This document shows positions 32,167-40,940 of a stretch of 64,000 nt of DNA, one piece after another. The stretch is from assembly GCA_947462335.1 (NCBI GenBank), contig OX381717.1, positions 21,319,166-21,383,165 of the forward strand. The letters run 5' to 3'. The stretch's first letter is position 1; each line of letters begins with the position of its first letter. The notes under the pieces are model-generated. The model saw nothing but the letters and a program-made list of their open reading frames with translations. It did not search any database and had not been told where the DNA came from. Both the position numbers and the translations under genes were made by a program. This DNA is from Harmothoe impar. Lineage: Eukaryota > Annelida > Polychaeta > Phyllodocida > Polynoidae.

Positions 32167-32937
32167 GGGACCTTTACTTTAGCTTTAGCAAACCTGGCGT
32201 GGCCAATTAAAACGTAGATGTACCCTATTAGTCTATACTTTTAGCACTGCTACGCCTGCCTTTATTCCGGGCCTTTATTAGGGACCTTTAGCAAACCCGA
32301 CGTAGCTCATTTAATCCCTTCAGCACTGCTACGTCCGCGTTTTATGAGCTTTTACGTGGTTGCTAAAGGTCCCTAATGCAATGGAAATAAAACTGCTTTT
32401 ACAGTAATAGCGACCTTTAGCAACCACGTAAAAGCTCATAAAACGCAGACGTAGCAGTGCTGAAGGGATAGGATACGTCTGCGTTTGATGAGCTACGTCG
32501 GGTTTGCTAAAGGTCCCTATTAGGGACCTTTAGCAAACCACGTAAAACCTTATAAAACGCAGACGTAGCAGTGCTGAAAGGATAGGATTAGGGACCTTTA
32601 GCAAACCCGACGTAGCTCATTAAACACAGACGTAGTAGTGCTAAAGGGATAGGATACGTCTGCGTTTAATGAGCTACGTCGGGTTTGCTAAAGGTCCCTA
32701 TTAGTATTAGGGACCTTTAGCAAACCCGACGTAGCTCATTAAACGCACACGTATCCTATGCCTTCAGCACTGCTACGTCTGCGTTTTATGAGCTTTTACG
32801 TGGTTGCTAAAGGTCCCTATTAGGGACCTTTAGCAACCACGTAAAAGCTCATTAAACGCAGACGTATCCTATCCTTTCAGCACTGCTACGTCTGCGTTTA
32901 ATGAGCTTTTACGTGGGTTGCTAAAGGTCCCTATTAT
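32167..32937. mobile_element. Tandem cluster of seven foldback MITE units
   Basis: Units lie at about 32167-32268 (diverged), 32277-32376, 32407-32521, 32518-32588 (cut), 32587-32703, 32706-32822 and 32819-32937. Each is about 115 bp, bounded by AGGGACCTTTAGCAA and its complement, and neighbours share ATTA/TTA at the joints. Arms of type A and type B occur in all four left/right combinations. Confidence 0.9.
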
Positions 32938-33143
32938 GGGGCTTTGGCCTTGTGTGTGTGACAGACAACACTGGCCTCCTCTGCCGTAGCACTCTGTCTG
33001 TAGTCTATGTGAAGCAGGTAGCACAGAGAACCAGGCCACTGGGACGCGCAGTGTGACCTACTTAGAAATGAGGTCACCAGGCTTGGAGGGAGGTCAGGGA
33101 GGCAGACAGCAGTGAAATATCAGTCTCAGACCCTGTTGTCCCA

Positions 33144-33226
33144 GGTTCGGTCCGTATGGGCCCTGTGGACCTGCTGACCAGCCTTCGGCTGTGTTGGTTT
33201 TAAAACTATATCATCATCATCATCAC
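33144..33226 (+). repeat. Solo LINE 3' end (copy 4)
   Basis: Complete copy of the module with the longest clean ATC tail of the solo copies. All solo copies have nearly the same length, which argues for a defined unit. Confidence 0.75.
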
Positions 33227-34474
33227 CCATACCGACACTGCTCCGGGTCCCTCTGCTGTGTATGGTCTGCGAGCAGACCTTCATCTCACTTGATACCCAT
33301 TTGCACCAGTTTGGTGGCGCAAATGGGTGTGTATTGGTCAATACACATCCAACTACAGAGAGATGATAATCAATATCAAAGGGGTAATAAAAATAGTGGG
33401 GGCTACTGTACAATTAACACTTATAATTGACAGAGGTAGTTAAATATGTGTATTGGGATGGGGTGATGGCCTGCTCTCAGGCTATCCAAATGGTAGGATA
33501 GTCGCTGGCCGCAATGATAGCAATGTGTAGATCTACGTTACGTCCACGTTTAATGAGCTTTTACGTGGTTGCGAAAGGTTAGGGTGTTTACCCACTATAT
33601 AAAATATACATTGGATAACATTATATATCCCCTTTTCGGAGAGATAAATTTGTCAGGAATACAACAACAACAACAAAAAACGGTATGCTGATATAATATG
33701 TCCTAGTTTTAGTGTGAGATAACTAAATGTGAGAGAAGCTTGGTGGTTTGCTGGAACAGGTTCACATACCGTTGAGGGTGAGGAGGTGGTCATTTTGGAT
33801 TTGAGTGGTAAGTGCCAATTGAGAGCCAGACGTAGTAGCAGTGGTAGCATGCCACAGTAATCAACACTGCAGCAGGTAGGAGGTCAGTGCAATAGCATTG
33901 TATAGGTCTAGGTATATGCCTACATATCCTAATTGATAACTACTGAAAATACAATCGAACAGAAGTATAATAACTTTATTGAAGCCAATAATTAGGGTGT
34001 CCAGCTGTGCTATGATACTTGTTGATTATTTAGTTGTTTTTTCATGTAGATTTGAGCTGCTTAATCCTTTGTTCTATCAGTAAGTACACTTATAATAACA
34101 ATAAAAAATGGTATCAAATCCCCACATATAAGGAACTATGTTTTCCACTCCCCCATCAGAGTTACACATTCTATTGTTATCTAGAACAGAAATAGGAATA
34201 GCTAACATGTGTCCTACTCTGAGACTGTCACAGAAAGGCCTACGAAGCATAGTTTACACCTGCAGATCGATTTCCTTCATTAACACAATCACCCTGCTTT
34301 GATTAATGTGTTATTTATTAAATCCTTACATGGAATTAGAGTAGAGGATCTTGGGTTTAAGAATGTGACTTTCTTTAATCTGAATTTTTTCTAGTTCCTG
34401 AGAACCATGCCAAAATGTAAGACAAGGCACAGAAACGGCCCTTTTCACGGCTTTGAGCGATGCAGGTAAACTCC

Positions 34475-34743
34475 ATATAAAGGTCCCTATTAGGGGACCT
34501 TTACCTGGGACCTTTAGCAACCATGTAAAAGCTCATAAGGGGCCTTTAGCAAACCCGAGGTAAGGCCTAGCTCATTAAACGCAGACGTAGTGGTGCTAAA
34601 GGGAAAGGCTACGTCTGTGTTTAATGAACTTTTACGCGGTTGCTAAAGGTCCCTAATAAATGCAGAGGTAGCAGTGCTGAAAGCATAGGATAGGCCCTAC
34701 GTCTGCGTTTAATGAGCTACGTTGGGTTTGCTAAAAGTCCCTA
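34475..34743. mobile_element. Foldback MITE cluster, partly decayed
   Basis: At least three overlapping or cut copies of the GGGACCTTTAGCAA family, just upstream of tRNA-Val. Substitutions such as CCGAGGTAAGGCC indicate an older age than the 32 kb cluster. Confidence 0.8.
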
Positions 34744-34830
34744 ATTCCAAGACTGTTTCGTGTTTTCTCAAAACTCCCCAATATTAGCTATGTGGAACAA
34801 ACCCACACGGCAGGTCCCTTGCCGTCAGCC

Positions 34831-34903
34831 GGTTCCGTAGTGTAGTGGTCATCACGTTCGCCTAACACGCGAAAGGTCCTGGGTTCGAAACCCGGCGGAA
34901 CCT
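34831..34903 (+). tRNA. tRNA-Val (AAC)
   Basis: A 73-nt cloverleaf with acceptor GGTTCCG / CGGAACC, D arm TAGTGTAGTGGTCATCAC, anticodon loop CCTAACA (AAC) and B box GGTTCGAAACC. TTTTT follows shortly after. The discriminator would be T, which is unusual, so slight decay at the 3' end is possible. Opposite strand to the host gene. Confidence 0.93.
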
Positions 34904-35263
34904 ACTGTTTTTCAAATTTTACAGCACGATATTGTATTTACCGGTATACATAGTATCTTAATAAATTAACTTTCAAAAAGTATTTTTTTCAGCTTCAGAA
35001 AATTTAGAACCTGGTATTTCAAATTGACCAATGGGAGAGCAGGGTTGGAGGGTGTCTATATCCCGTAGACCATAGGTAATTAAAAGGTAATAAAATAGCA
35101 ATTAAATACCAGGTTCTAAGTCGGATAGATCCCATTAACTCGGGGACTATGGCATTTAGACAGCCTCCCTACGGTCGGTGTCTAAATGCCATAGACCCCT
35201 CGTACAGGGATCTATCCTTAACGTAGTCCTGAACAATATTCTGAAAGACAGTGAAAAAAAGTT

Positions 35264-35345
35264 TGGCAGCGGTGGGATTCGAACCCACGCCTCCGAAGAG
35301 ACTGGTGCCTTAAACCAGCGCCTTAGACCGCTCGGCCACGCTACC
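35264..35345 (-). tRNA. tRNA-Leu (AAG)
   Basis: A class II tRNA on the minus strand with acceptor GGTAGCG / CGCTGCC, anticodon loop TTAAGGC (AAG), an intact variable arm, B box GGTTCGAATCC and discriminator A. A T7 run follows as Pol III terminator. It is almost identical to the Leu(TAG) gene 3.4 kb away apart from the anticodon loop and variable arm. Confidence 0.95.
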
Positions 35346-35592
35346 CTTGTGGGCACGGGGCCCCGTGATAGCGTATAGGACGCTAGGGGAGTGCGTGACC
35401 TAGATCCTGCTACACACCTACACTGGGCTCCGCTGCTACATACAATGTACACGCTTGGGATGACTATTGGAATGGGAGCTGTGAAAACACAGGCGCCTAA
35501 CCCATGTCACACCCCCGGTCACACCTCACCACAAGTCTGCCTGCAGTACACACAGAACTTCAGAAGGGCTATGAATGTAAAACTGTCAAAAT

Positions 35593-36022
35593 TAGGGATG
35601 TCATTGGTATCCAATTTATTCCGATTTCGATTATCACTATTTTGGTCTCGAAATTCCGATTTTTTTCGATTTTTCGATACAGATATATGACAGCTAATTA
35701 ATAGTCAAATGCCATGTTATCACCTGTTTTTCAAACCCAAAAAGAATTCATAATACTCAACATAACCATAGGCTAGTTGTAAAAGTGTCGAGTTACAGAA
35801 CCATTTCTATAGCCTATATGAGACCTCTAGGGACAAGATTTTGTCATGCAAATAGATGACCAAAAAATGCTTTAATCTGCCTTATTTCTACAGTTTAATG
35901 AAACTAGTAGGATTAAGAGTAAAAGTAGGTCAAAAAGTGTATCGATTCGTTTTTGTCAATACGATAATCGGGAATCCAAAAATACCGAAATTTCGATTTG
36001 GTACATATCGATGACATCCCTA
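35593..36022. mobile_element. MITE with TAGGGATGTCAT termini
   Basis: TAGGGATGTCATTGGTATCC and GGTACATATCGATGACATCCCTA are imperfect inverted ends around sequence rich in TTTCGATTT. CAGGGATGT-like termini are common in hAT elements; assignment here is inference. Confidence 0.65.
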
Positions 36023-36023
36023 C

Positions 36024-36257
36024 TAATAGGGACCTTTAGCAATCGCGTAAAAGTTCATAAAACGCAGACGTAGCAGTGCTGAATGGATAGGATACGTCTG
36101 CGTTAAATGAGCTACGTTGGGTTTGCTGAAGGTCCCTAATAATAGGGACCTTTAGCAAACCCGACGTAGCTCATTAAACGCAGACGTAGTAGTGCTAAAG
36201 GGATAGGCTACGTCTGCGTTTAATGAGCTTTTACGTGGTTGCTAAAGGTCCCTAATA
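36024..36257. mobile_element. Two foldback MITE units in tandem
   Basis: Units 36024-36140 and 36144-36257, separated by AATA, both bounded by AGGGACCTTTAGCAA and its complement. The first is B/A and the second A/B in arm type. They abut the TAGGGATGT MITE on the left. Confidence 0.88.
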
Positions 36258-36261
36258 TGGC

Positions 36262-36705
36262 TATCGACCCTTAAAATCGACATGGCGACATGGCTATTTC
36301 TTAAAATCGACATGGCGACATGGGCATTTAAAATCGACATGGGATATGGCCATTTAAATGGGTATAGACCCCTAAAATCGACACGGCGACATGGCCATTT
36401 CTTAAAATCGACATGGCGACATGGTCATTTCTTAAAATCGACATGTGACATGGCAACCTAAGCGACATAGTGACATGGGAAAGGTGGTCTGAGGGTTAGA
36501 AACATGGTAGGAAACATCAATAATAGCACCAGAATTGACTGTTTGGCTTCTAGATTTTCAAAAATTTCCAGGGGGTCAAAAATATGTCTATTTCAACAAA
36601 AGACATTAGTGACACTAGCGACATGGCTTATCTCTTAGTGACATGGGACATGAGCTTTTCTTAAAATCGACATGCGACATGGGGACCCCCGATCTATACC
36701 CCCAT
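36262..36705 (-). repeat. CATGTCGATTTTAAGAAA repeat element, inverted copy
   Basis: It matches 9805-10200 on the other strand, including the shared middle part with CCAGGGGGTCAAAAATA and the terminal GACCCCCGATCTATACCCCC. Confidence 0.8.
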
Positions 36706-36837
36706 TTAAGCGACATGTGACATGGCCATTTCTTAAAATCGACATGTGACATGGGGCTTAGTGACATGAACAAAAAAATTCTCATTTAGTGTAAAGTATG
36801 CTACCCAACTCTTTCTTCAAATTCCTCAGGCCTAATT

Positions 36838-36887
36838 TTAATTGTCCCACTTCGCCTGATGTCCTACCTTACTTGAATCACCCCTAA
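36838..36887. mobile_element. Orphan end of an E1-like TIR element
   Basis: GTCCCACTTCGCCTGATG followed by ACTTGAATCACCCCTAA is the reverse complement of the E1 terminus with a few changes. No second end is visible nearby. Confidence 0.6.
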
Positions 36888-37061
36888 TGCTATATAGGCC
36901 TACCCCCCTACGGATCCATGTCGTTTGTCACAGGCCAGCCTATGCAACATCTACCCCAAGCTGGCCCACATCGCCCCTTTAAGCATCTACCTATGTGGTC
37001 GGAGGTTGCGGGTCGGCCTGTAGTGTACACATGGTGTGGAAGCACCCCGGCTGACAGGTGA

Positions 37062-37134
37062 GGCTCTATGGCTTAGTTGGCAAAGCGCCTGTCTAGTAAA
37101 CAGGAGATCCTGGGTTCGATTCCCAGTGGAGCCT
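37062..37134 (+). tRNA. tRNA-Thr (AGT)
   Basis: Acceptor GGCTCTA / TGGAGCC, D arm TGGCTTAGTTGGCAAAGCG, anticodon loop CTAGTAA (AGT), T arm GGGTTCGATTCCC and discriminator T. TTTT follows at 37137. It faces tRNA-Lys tail to tail, 137 bp away. Confidence 0.95.
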
Positions 37135-37271
37135 ACTTTTAACGTTTTGGTATGGACGAAGGCGAAAATTTATACCACCTAAAAACATCATTTTGTATAT
37201 ATCCAAAGTTTGAAATGAATATTTTTTACTAGTTTGAATAATACCGTGTGACCATCTGAGAAAAAATTCAG

Positions 37272-37344
37272 CGCCCAATGAGGGACTCGAACCCTCGACC
37301 CTCAGATTAAAAGTCTGATGCTCTACCGACTGAGCTAACCGGGC
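37272..37344 (-). tRNA. tRNA-Lys (TTT)
   Basis: Minus-strand cloverleaf with acceptor GCCCGGT / ATTGGGC, D arm TAGCTCAGTCGGTAGAGC, anticodon loop CTTTTAA (TTT), T arm GGGTTCGAGTCCC and discriminator G. A T6 run follows. Convergent with tRNA-Thr. Confidence 0.96.
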
Positions 37345-37650
37345 AGCTCTGACAGAGTGTGGGGTTCGGGAGTATATAAAGGGAGTGCTTTGGATTTGTG
37401 TGTATGCTTTCAGTGGACGAGGGGAGGGAGCGCCTCCAGAGGGCCCAAGCCTAGATGAAAGCTCTTGAGCTCACTAGGCCTATATCCCATAAAATGTGTG
37501 ACGAAATGTCTAGGCTTCTACAGCCCAACATGAATAGGCCTGGATTGAAACTCCTAACATTAAATTGCCTCTCTAATTTTTAGGCCTAACAAATTCTAAA
37601 TCCTACCTAAAGATTAGAGAGAAGTTCTAAAGACCATAAAACTATAGTAT

Positions 37651-37905
37651 TAACTCTTTAAGGACGGCATGGCGTTAAAAAAATACATTTGTCGTCACGA
37701 TGCACCAATGCAGCCCTGGAGAGTAACTCGCCGGTGCTGCATTGGTGCATGATGCAGACCCTTCGGGAGTGTCTCAACCCCATGGGGTCTGTATGATGCT
37801 TGAATGCAGCACTGGGGATCGAGTTACTAACCAGAGCTGCATTCATGCATCATGATGACCAAGGGCATGATGCATTAAAGCATCATGCCGTCCTTAAAGG
37901 GTTAA
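37651..37905. mobile_element. Twin-hairpin MITE, best-preserved copy
   Basis: About 255 bp from TTAACTCTTTAAGGACGGCA to GCCGTCCTTAAAGGGTTAA, so both termini and both hairpins are present. It is useful as the reference for the family. Confidence 0.88.
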
Positions 37906-38677
37906 GAGGATGGGGGACATTTAAAGGGTATCTATAATCCTCTATATCATAGGCCTACTCAGTTCGGCACTCGGTGGGTGAACAAGTCAACGCGGACATT
38001 GGTCGCTCCCTTCTCCCTGGCCAGGGGGAAGTTGTAGCACAGGGCTGATGCATGTTGGCACTTCCTCACGGAAGTAGTCAATCATGGCCACCATGGAGCG
38101 TTGGACCGACTCTATGGGGCCCTGGTGGGCTTTGTATTGGAGGAATAACTGACGTCATTGGCATTACACGGTGCCGAGACAAGGGGGAGTGCCATTGTAA
38201 GTCCTACGGGCTGGTGGCACTCCCTAGTCTACCCTATACCCTTTGGGGTATACCCATCTACAATTACGTGGACGTCAGTCATACTCCAGGGATGGACCAT
38301 GGAAGGACGAATAGTGGCAGGGTTGCGGACAACTGCCATGGCTGGCTTCGCCAGCTTAGGACGTGATGGCTCTACATAGGACGTACCGACCTCTCACCTG
38401 GCTCTACACCCCAGCAAAGACTCCCTTGCATGTATGTTCCCATAGATAAGCTGACACACAATATTTCCGGTTCACCCTCATCCTTCATCAGATCAATCTC
38501 TCTCATCAGCCCATACCACATCTCTCGCACTGCGATCATCCCCAGGCGTGGTCAATCAAGGATCTTGGATGCCTGTCACCAGAGTGGCGGCTTTAAAAGT
38601 TATTTCTCTCTCTCTCTCCTCTATAGATGGCCAATAACAGCTCAGAAAGAGGGTCCTATATGGACAAAAGGGATTCT

Positions 38678-38736
38678 AATACATGAGGTTGTGGTTGTCC
38701 CTAAGTTCCTTAGGGACAACCACAACCTCATGTATT
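38678..38736. repeat. Perfect 28-bp inverted repeat with 3-nt loop
   Basis: AATACATGAGGTTGTGGTTG... (28 bp) is followed after TTC by its exact complement. Two more short palindromes follow (around 38745-38770 and CCTTTCAACCGGTTGAAAGG at 38822-38841). Confidence 0.9.
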
Positions 38737-39389
38737 TTGTCCTGTGCAAGAAACTACTTCTTGTACAGTGGAAAGGAATACATGGAACATTTTTAATAGC
38801 TGGCATTAGCCAATACTTTCCCCTTTCAACCGGTTGAAAGGTCTGCCTCTCCCTTGAGGAACACCACTTTTTATTATTATCTTTTCGGCCAGACCACATC
38901 AATCTTAATTTAAATTATTTCTAAAATCAAATCCACGGGAAAACCAAACTTCTGCATAGGCCCTAAGGCTGGGTTTCCCATGGATGGTTAGGTCAATACC
39001 TAATAATTATTAGCCTACCATCCATGGTTTAATTAAATATTAACTATTGGGTCTAGCCCTCTTTTGATTGAACGCAGGCCTTACTACACACAGGAATGAC
39101 AGACGCAATGTCACTGGAATCTGGATCTAGGTCAGGGTCTGACTTCTTGTACTGGGATATCGACTTTCAACAGTTGGTGCCAAGACACAAGAAAGTGGAT
39201 ACAAATCTCCAGAAACCTTTCAGAATAAGGAAAACAAAGACATTTTATATCGCGCCAACGCTAACCCCTATAGGGCATAGCACTCTAAATGGTCACCCTA
39301 TGTGGGCTGTCATCTTGTCCCCCGAGCTATGTGGGTAATATCGCGCACCTAGTGACGATATTACCCAAATGTTCCAAATATAGTTAATC

Positions 39390-39636
39390 TGGGTTCTGTT
39401 TCTCCACAAATTTGTGGACGTCCGCAAATTTGCGGACGTCCGCAAATTTATTTATGGAGCTCCGCAAATATATATGGATGTCCGCAAATATTTACGGAGC
39501 TCCGTATTTGTGTGCTTAAGTACCCAAAAAACGATTCCCATAGATATTTGCAGACCTCCATGAATATATGGAGAGTGTATTTATGGACCTCCGCAAATTT
39601 GCGGAGCTCTGCATATTTGTGGAGAAACCGCATCCT
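39390..39636. mobile_element. Foldback element, fourth copy
   Basis: GGGTTCTGTTTCTCCACAAA to GGAGAAACCGCATCC with several GGACGTCCGCAAAT units. The ends are slightly decayed. Confidence 0.83.
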
Positions 39637-40189
39637 GCTATCATTAAAAAACTTTTTTAATATGTTTTTTCAAAAAAATAATTTAAAATTTAAAAAATTC
39701 AAGAAAAAGATATGTGTCATATATGCCAATAACAACCCCCTGTTTGTTAAGCAGGGGCCTAAAAGTGACAAAATGTTTGGGTTGTATCGTTATAATTGTT
39801 GTTATATCGCTCACCCATTGATATACAGTGTATTTTACCCTTTGGCTACATCCGCGCACCTGTTTTCACACCTAAAAGTGTGAAAACAGGGCACTTTACC
39901 CTACATGCTCTCACACCTATAAAGTGAATGGCAGCATCTCCAAAGTTACACAAGTGTTAGACAACATACAAAGCTAGCCTGTAACACTCATCCACTCATT
40001 TTATTTCTATTCTATATATTATTTTTTATTCTACAAATAGGTGCGCGATATAACAACATGCCTGAGCGATACTGGCCCTATGGGGATTAGTATAGAAACT
40101 GGGAAAATGGAAACATTAAGAAACATGTTATTTCTATTAACTATATGAGCCGACAAAAATATGGAATTTATAGCTGAGAACTGAGTTAG

Positions 40190-40237
40190 GGGTCGGGTCC
40201 GTTTTGCCCCGGGGGTCTGTTTTGCCCCGGTCTCCCC
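40190..40237. mobile_element. Orphan end of an E2/E3-like TIR element
   Basis: On the minus strand this reads TA/GGGGAGACCGGGGCAAAAC followed by a second GGGGCAAAACGG. The terminus and motif spacing match the E-type elements, but no partner end was found. Confidence 0.5.
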
Positions 40238-40343
40238 TACAATATTCTCAAGGTATGTAGGTGTCACTGTGGGCAATACGAGGGGTTTTAGAAGATGACA
40301 AGATGACAAGATGACAGCCCACCGACGCCCCCCCCCTGTAACT

Positions 40344-40421
40344 AATAGGGACCTTATCCTTTCAGCACTGCTACGTCTGCGTTTAATGAACTTGTACGTG
40401 GTTGTTAAAGGTCCCTATTAA
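40344..40421. mobile_element. Foldback MITE, internally deleted copy
   Basis: AATAGGGACCTTATCC keeps only the tip of the left arm. The right half (AGCACTGCTACGTCTGCG to GTTAAAGGTCCCTATTA) is intact. Confidence 0.7.
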
Positions 40422-40475
40422 ATAAACAGTCCCTTTAAATAGTGAGATGCGGGTTATACGCAGGAATTTACTGTA

Positions 40476-40829
40476 AGGGGGTGTTCATTTATTAGTTACA
40501 GGCCCGGTTACAGGGTCCCGTTTCTCCACAAATTTGCGGAGCTCTGCAAATATATACGGATGTCCGCAAATATATACGGATGTCCGCAAATATATACGGA
40601 TGTCCGCAAATATATACGGATGTCCGCAAATATATACGGAGGTCCGTATTTGTATGCTTAAGTACCAAAAAAGCAGAATTTGCGGAGCTCCATAAATGTA
40701 TTTGCGGACGTCCACAAATTTGCGGACGTCCGCAGATTTGTGGAGAAACACCATCCAGGGGCGTAAAAAAAATGTCACCACCACCCCCCCCCTCCCCGCC
40801 CTGTAATTAATAAATGAACACTCCCTAAG
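40476..40829. mobile_element. GGGAGTGTTCATTTATTA MITE with nested foldback
   Basis: The left terminus (GGTGTTCATTTATTAGTTAC, 40479) and right terminus (AATTAATAAATGAACACTCC, 40806-40827) enclose a complete foldback of the GTGCTGTTTCTCC family at 40510-40757, so the foldback inserted later. The LINE starts within about 100 bp of its right end. Confidence 0.82.
40510..40757. mobile_element. Foldback element with internal 20-bp tandem amplification
   Basis: The left arm carries five copies of a 20-bp unit (AAATATATACGGATGTCCGC) between about 40548 and 40645. The right end is GGAGAAACACCATCC. It is nested in the GGGAGTGTTC MITE. Confidence 0.85.
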
Positions 40830-40940
40830 GCCCTCAGTTGTTCTTTTATCTGCCACCATGACGCTGCAGTCCAACCGATACTCCCCTATCACTAGGGTCA
40901 AAATACTAATAACTCTCCAGTGTGTCCTGTCCTCCTTTAA

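Noticed and set aside
38678..38736. microRNA precursor
   Set aside because: A 3-nt loop and perfect 28-bp stem are unlike animal pre-miRNAs.
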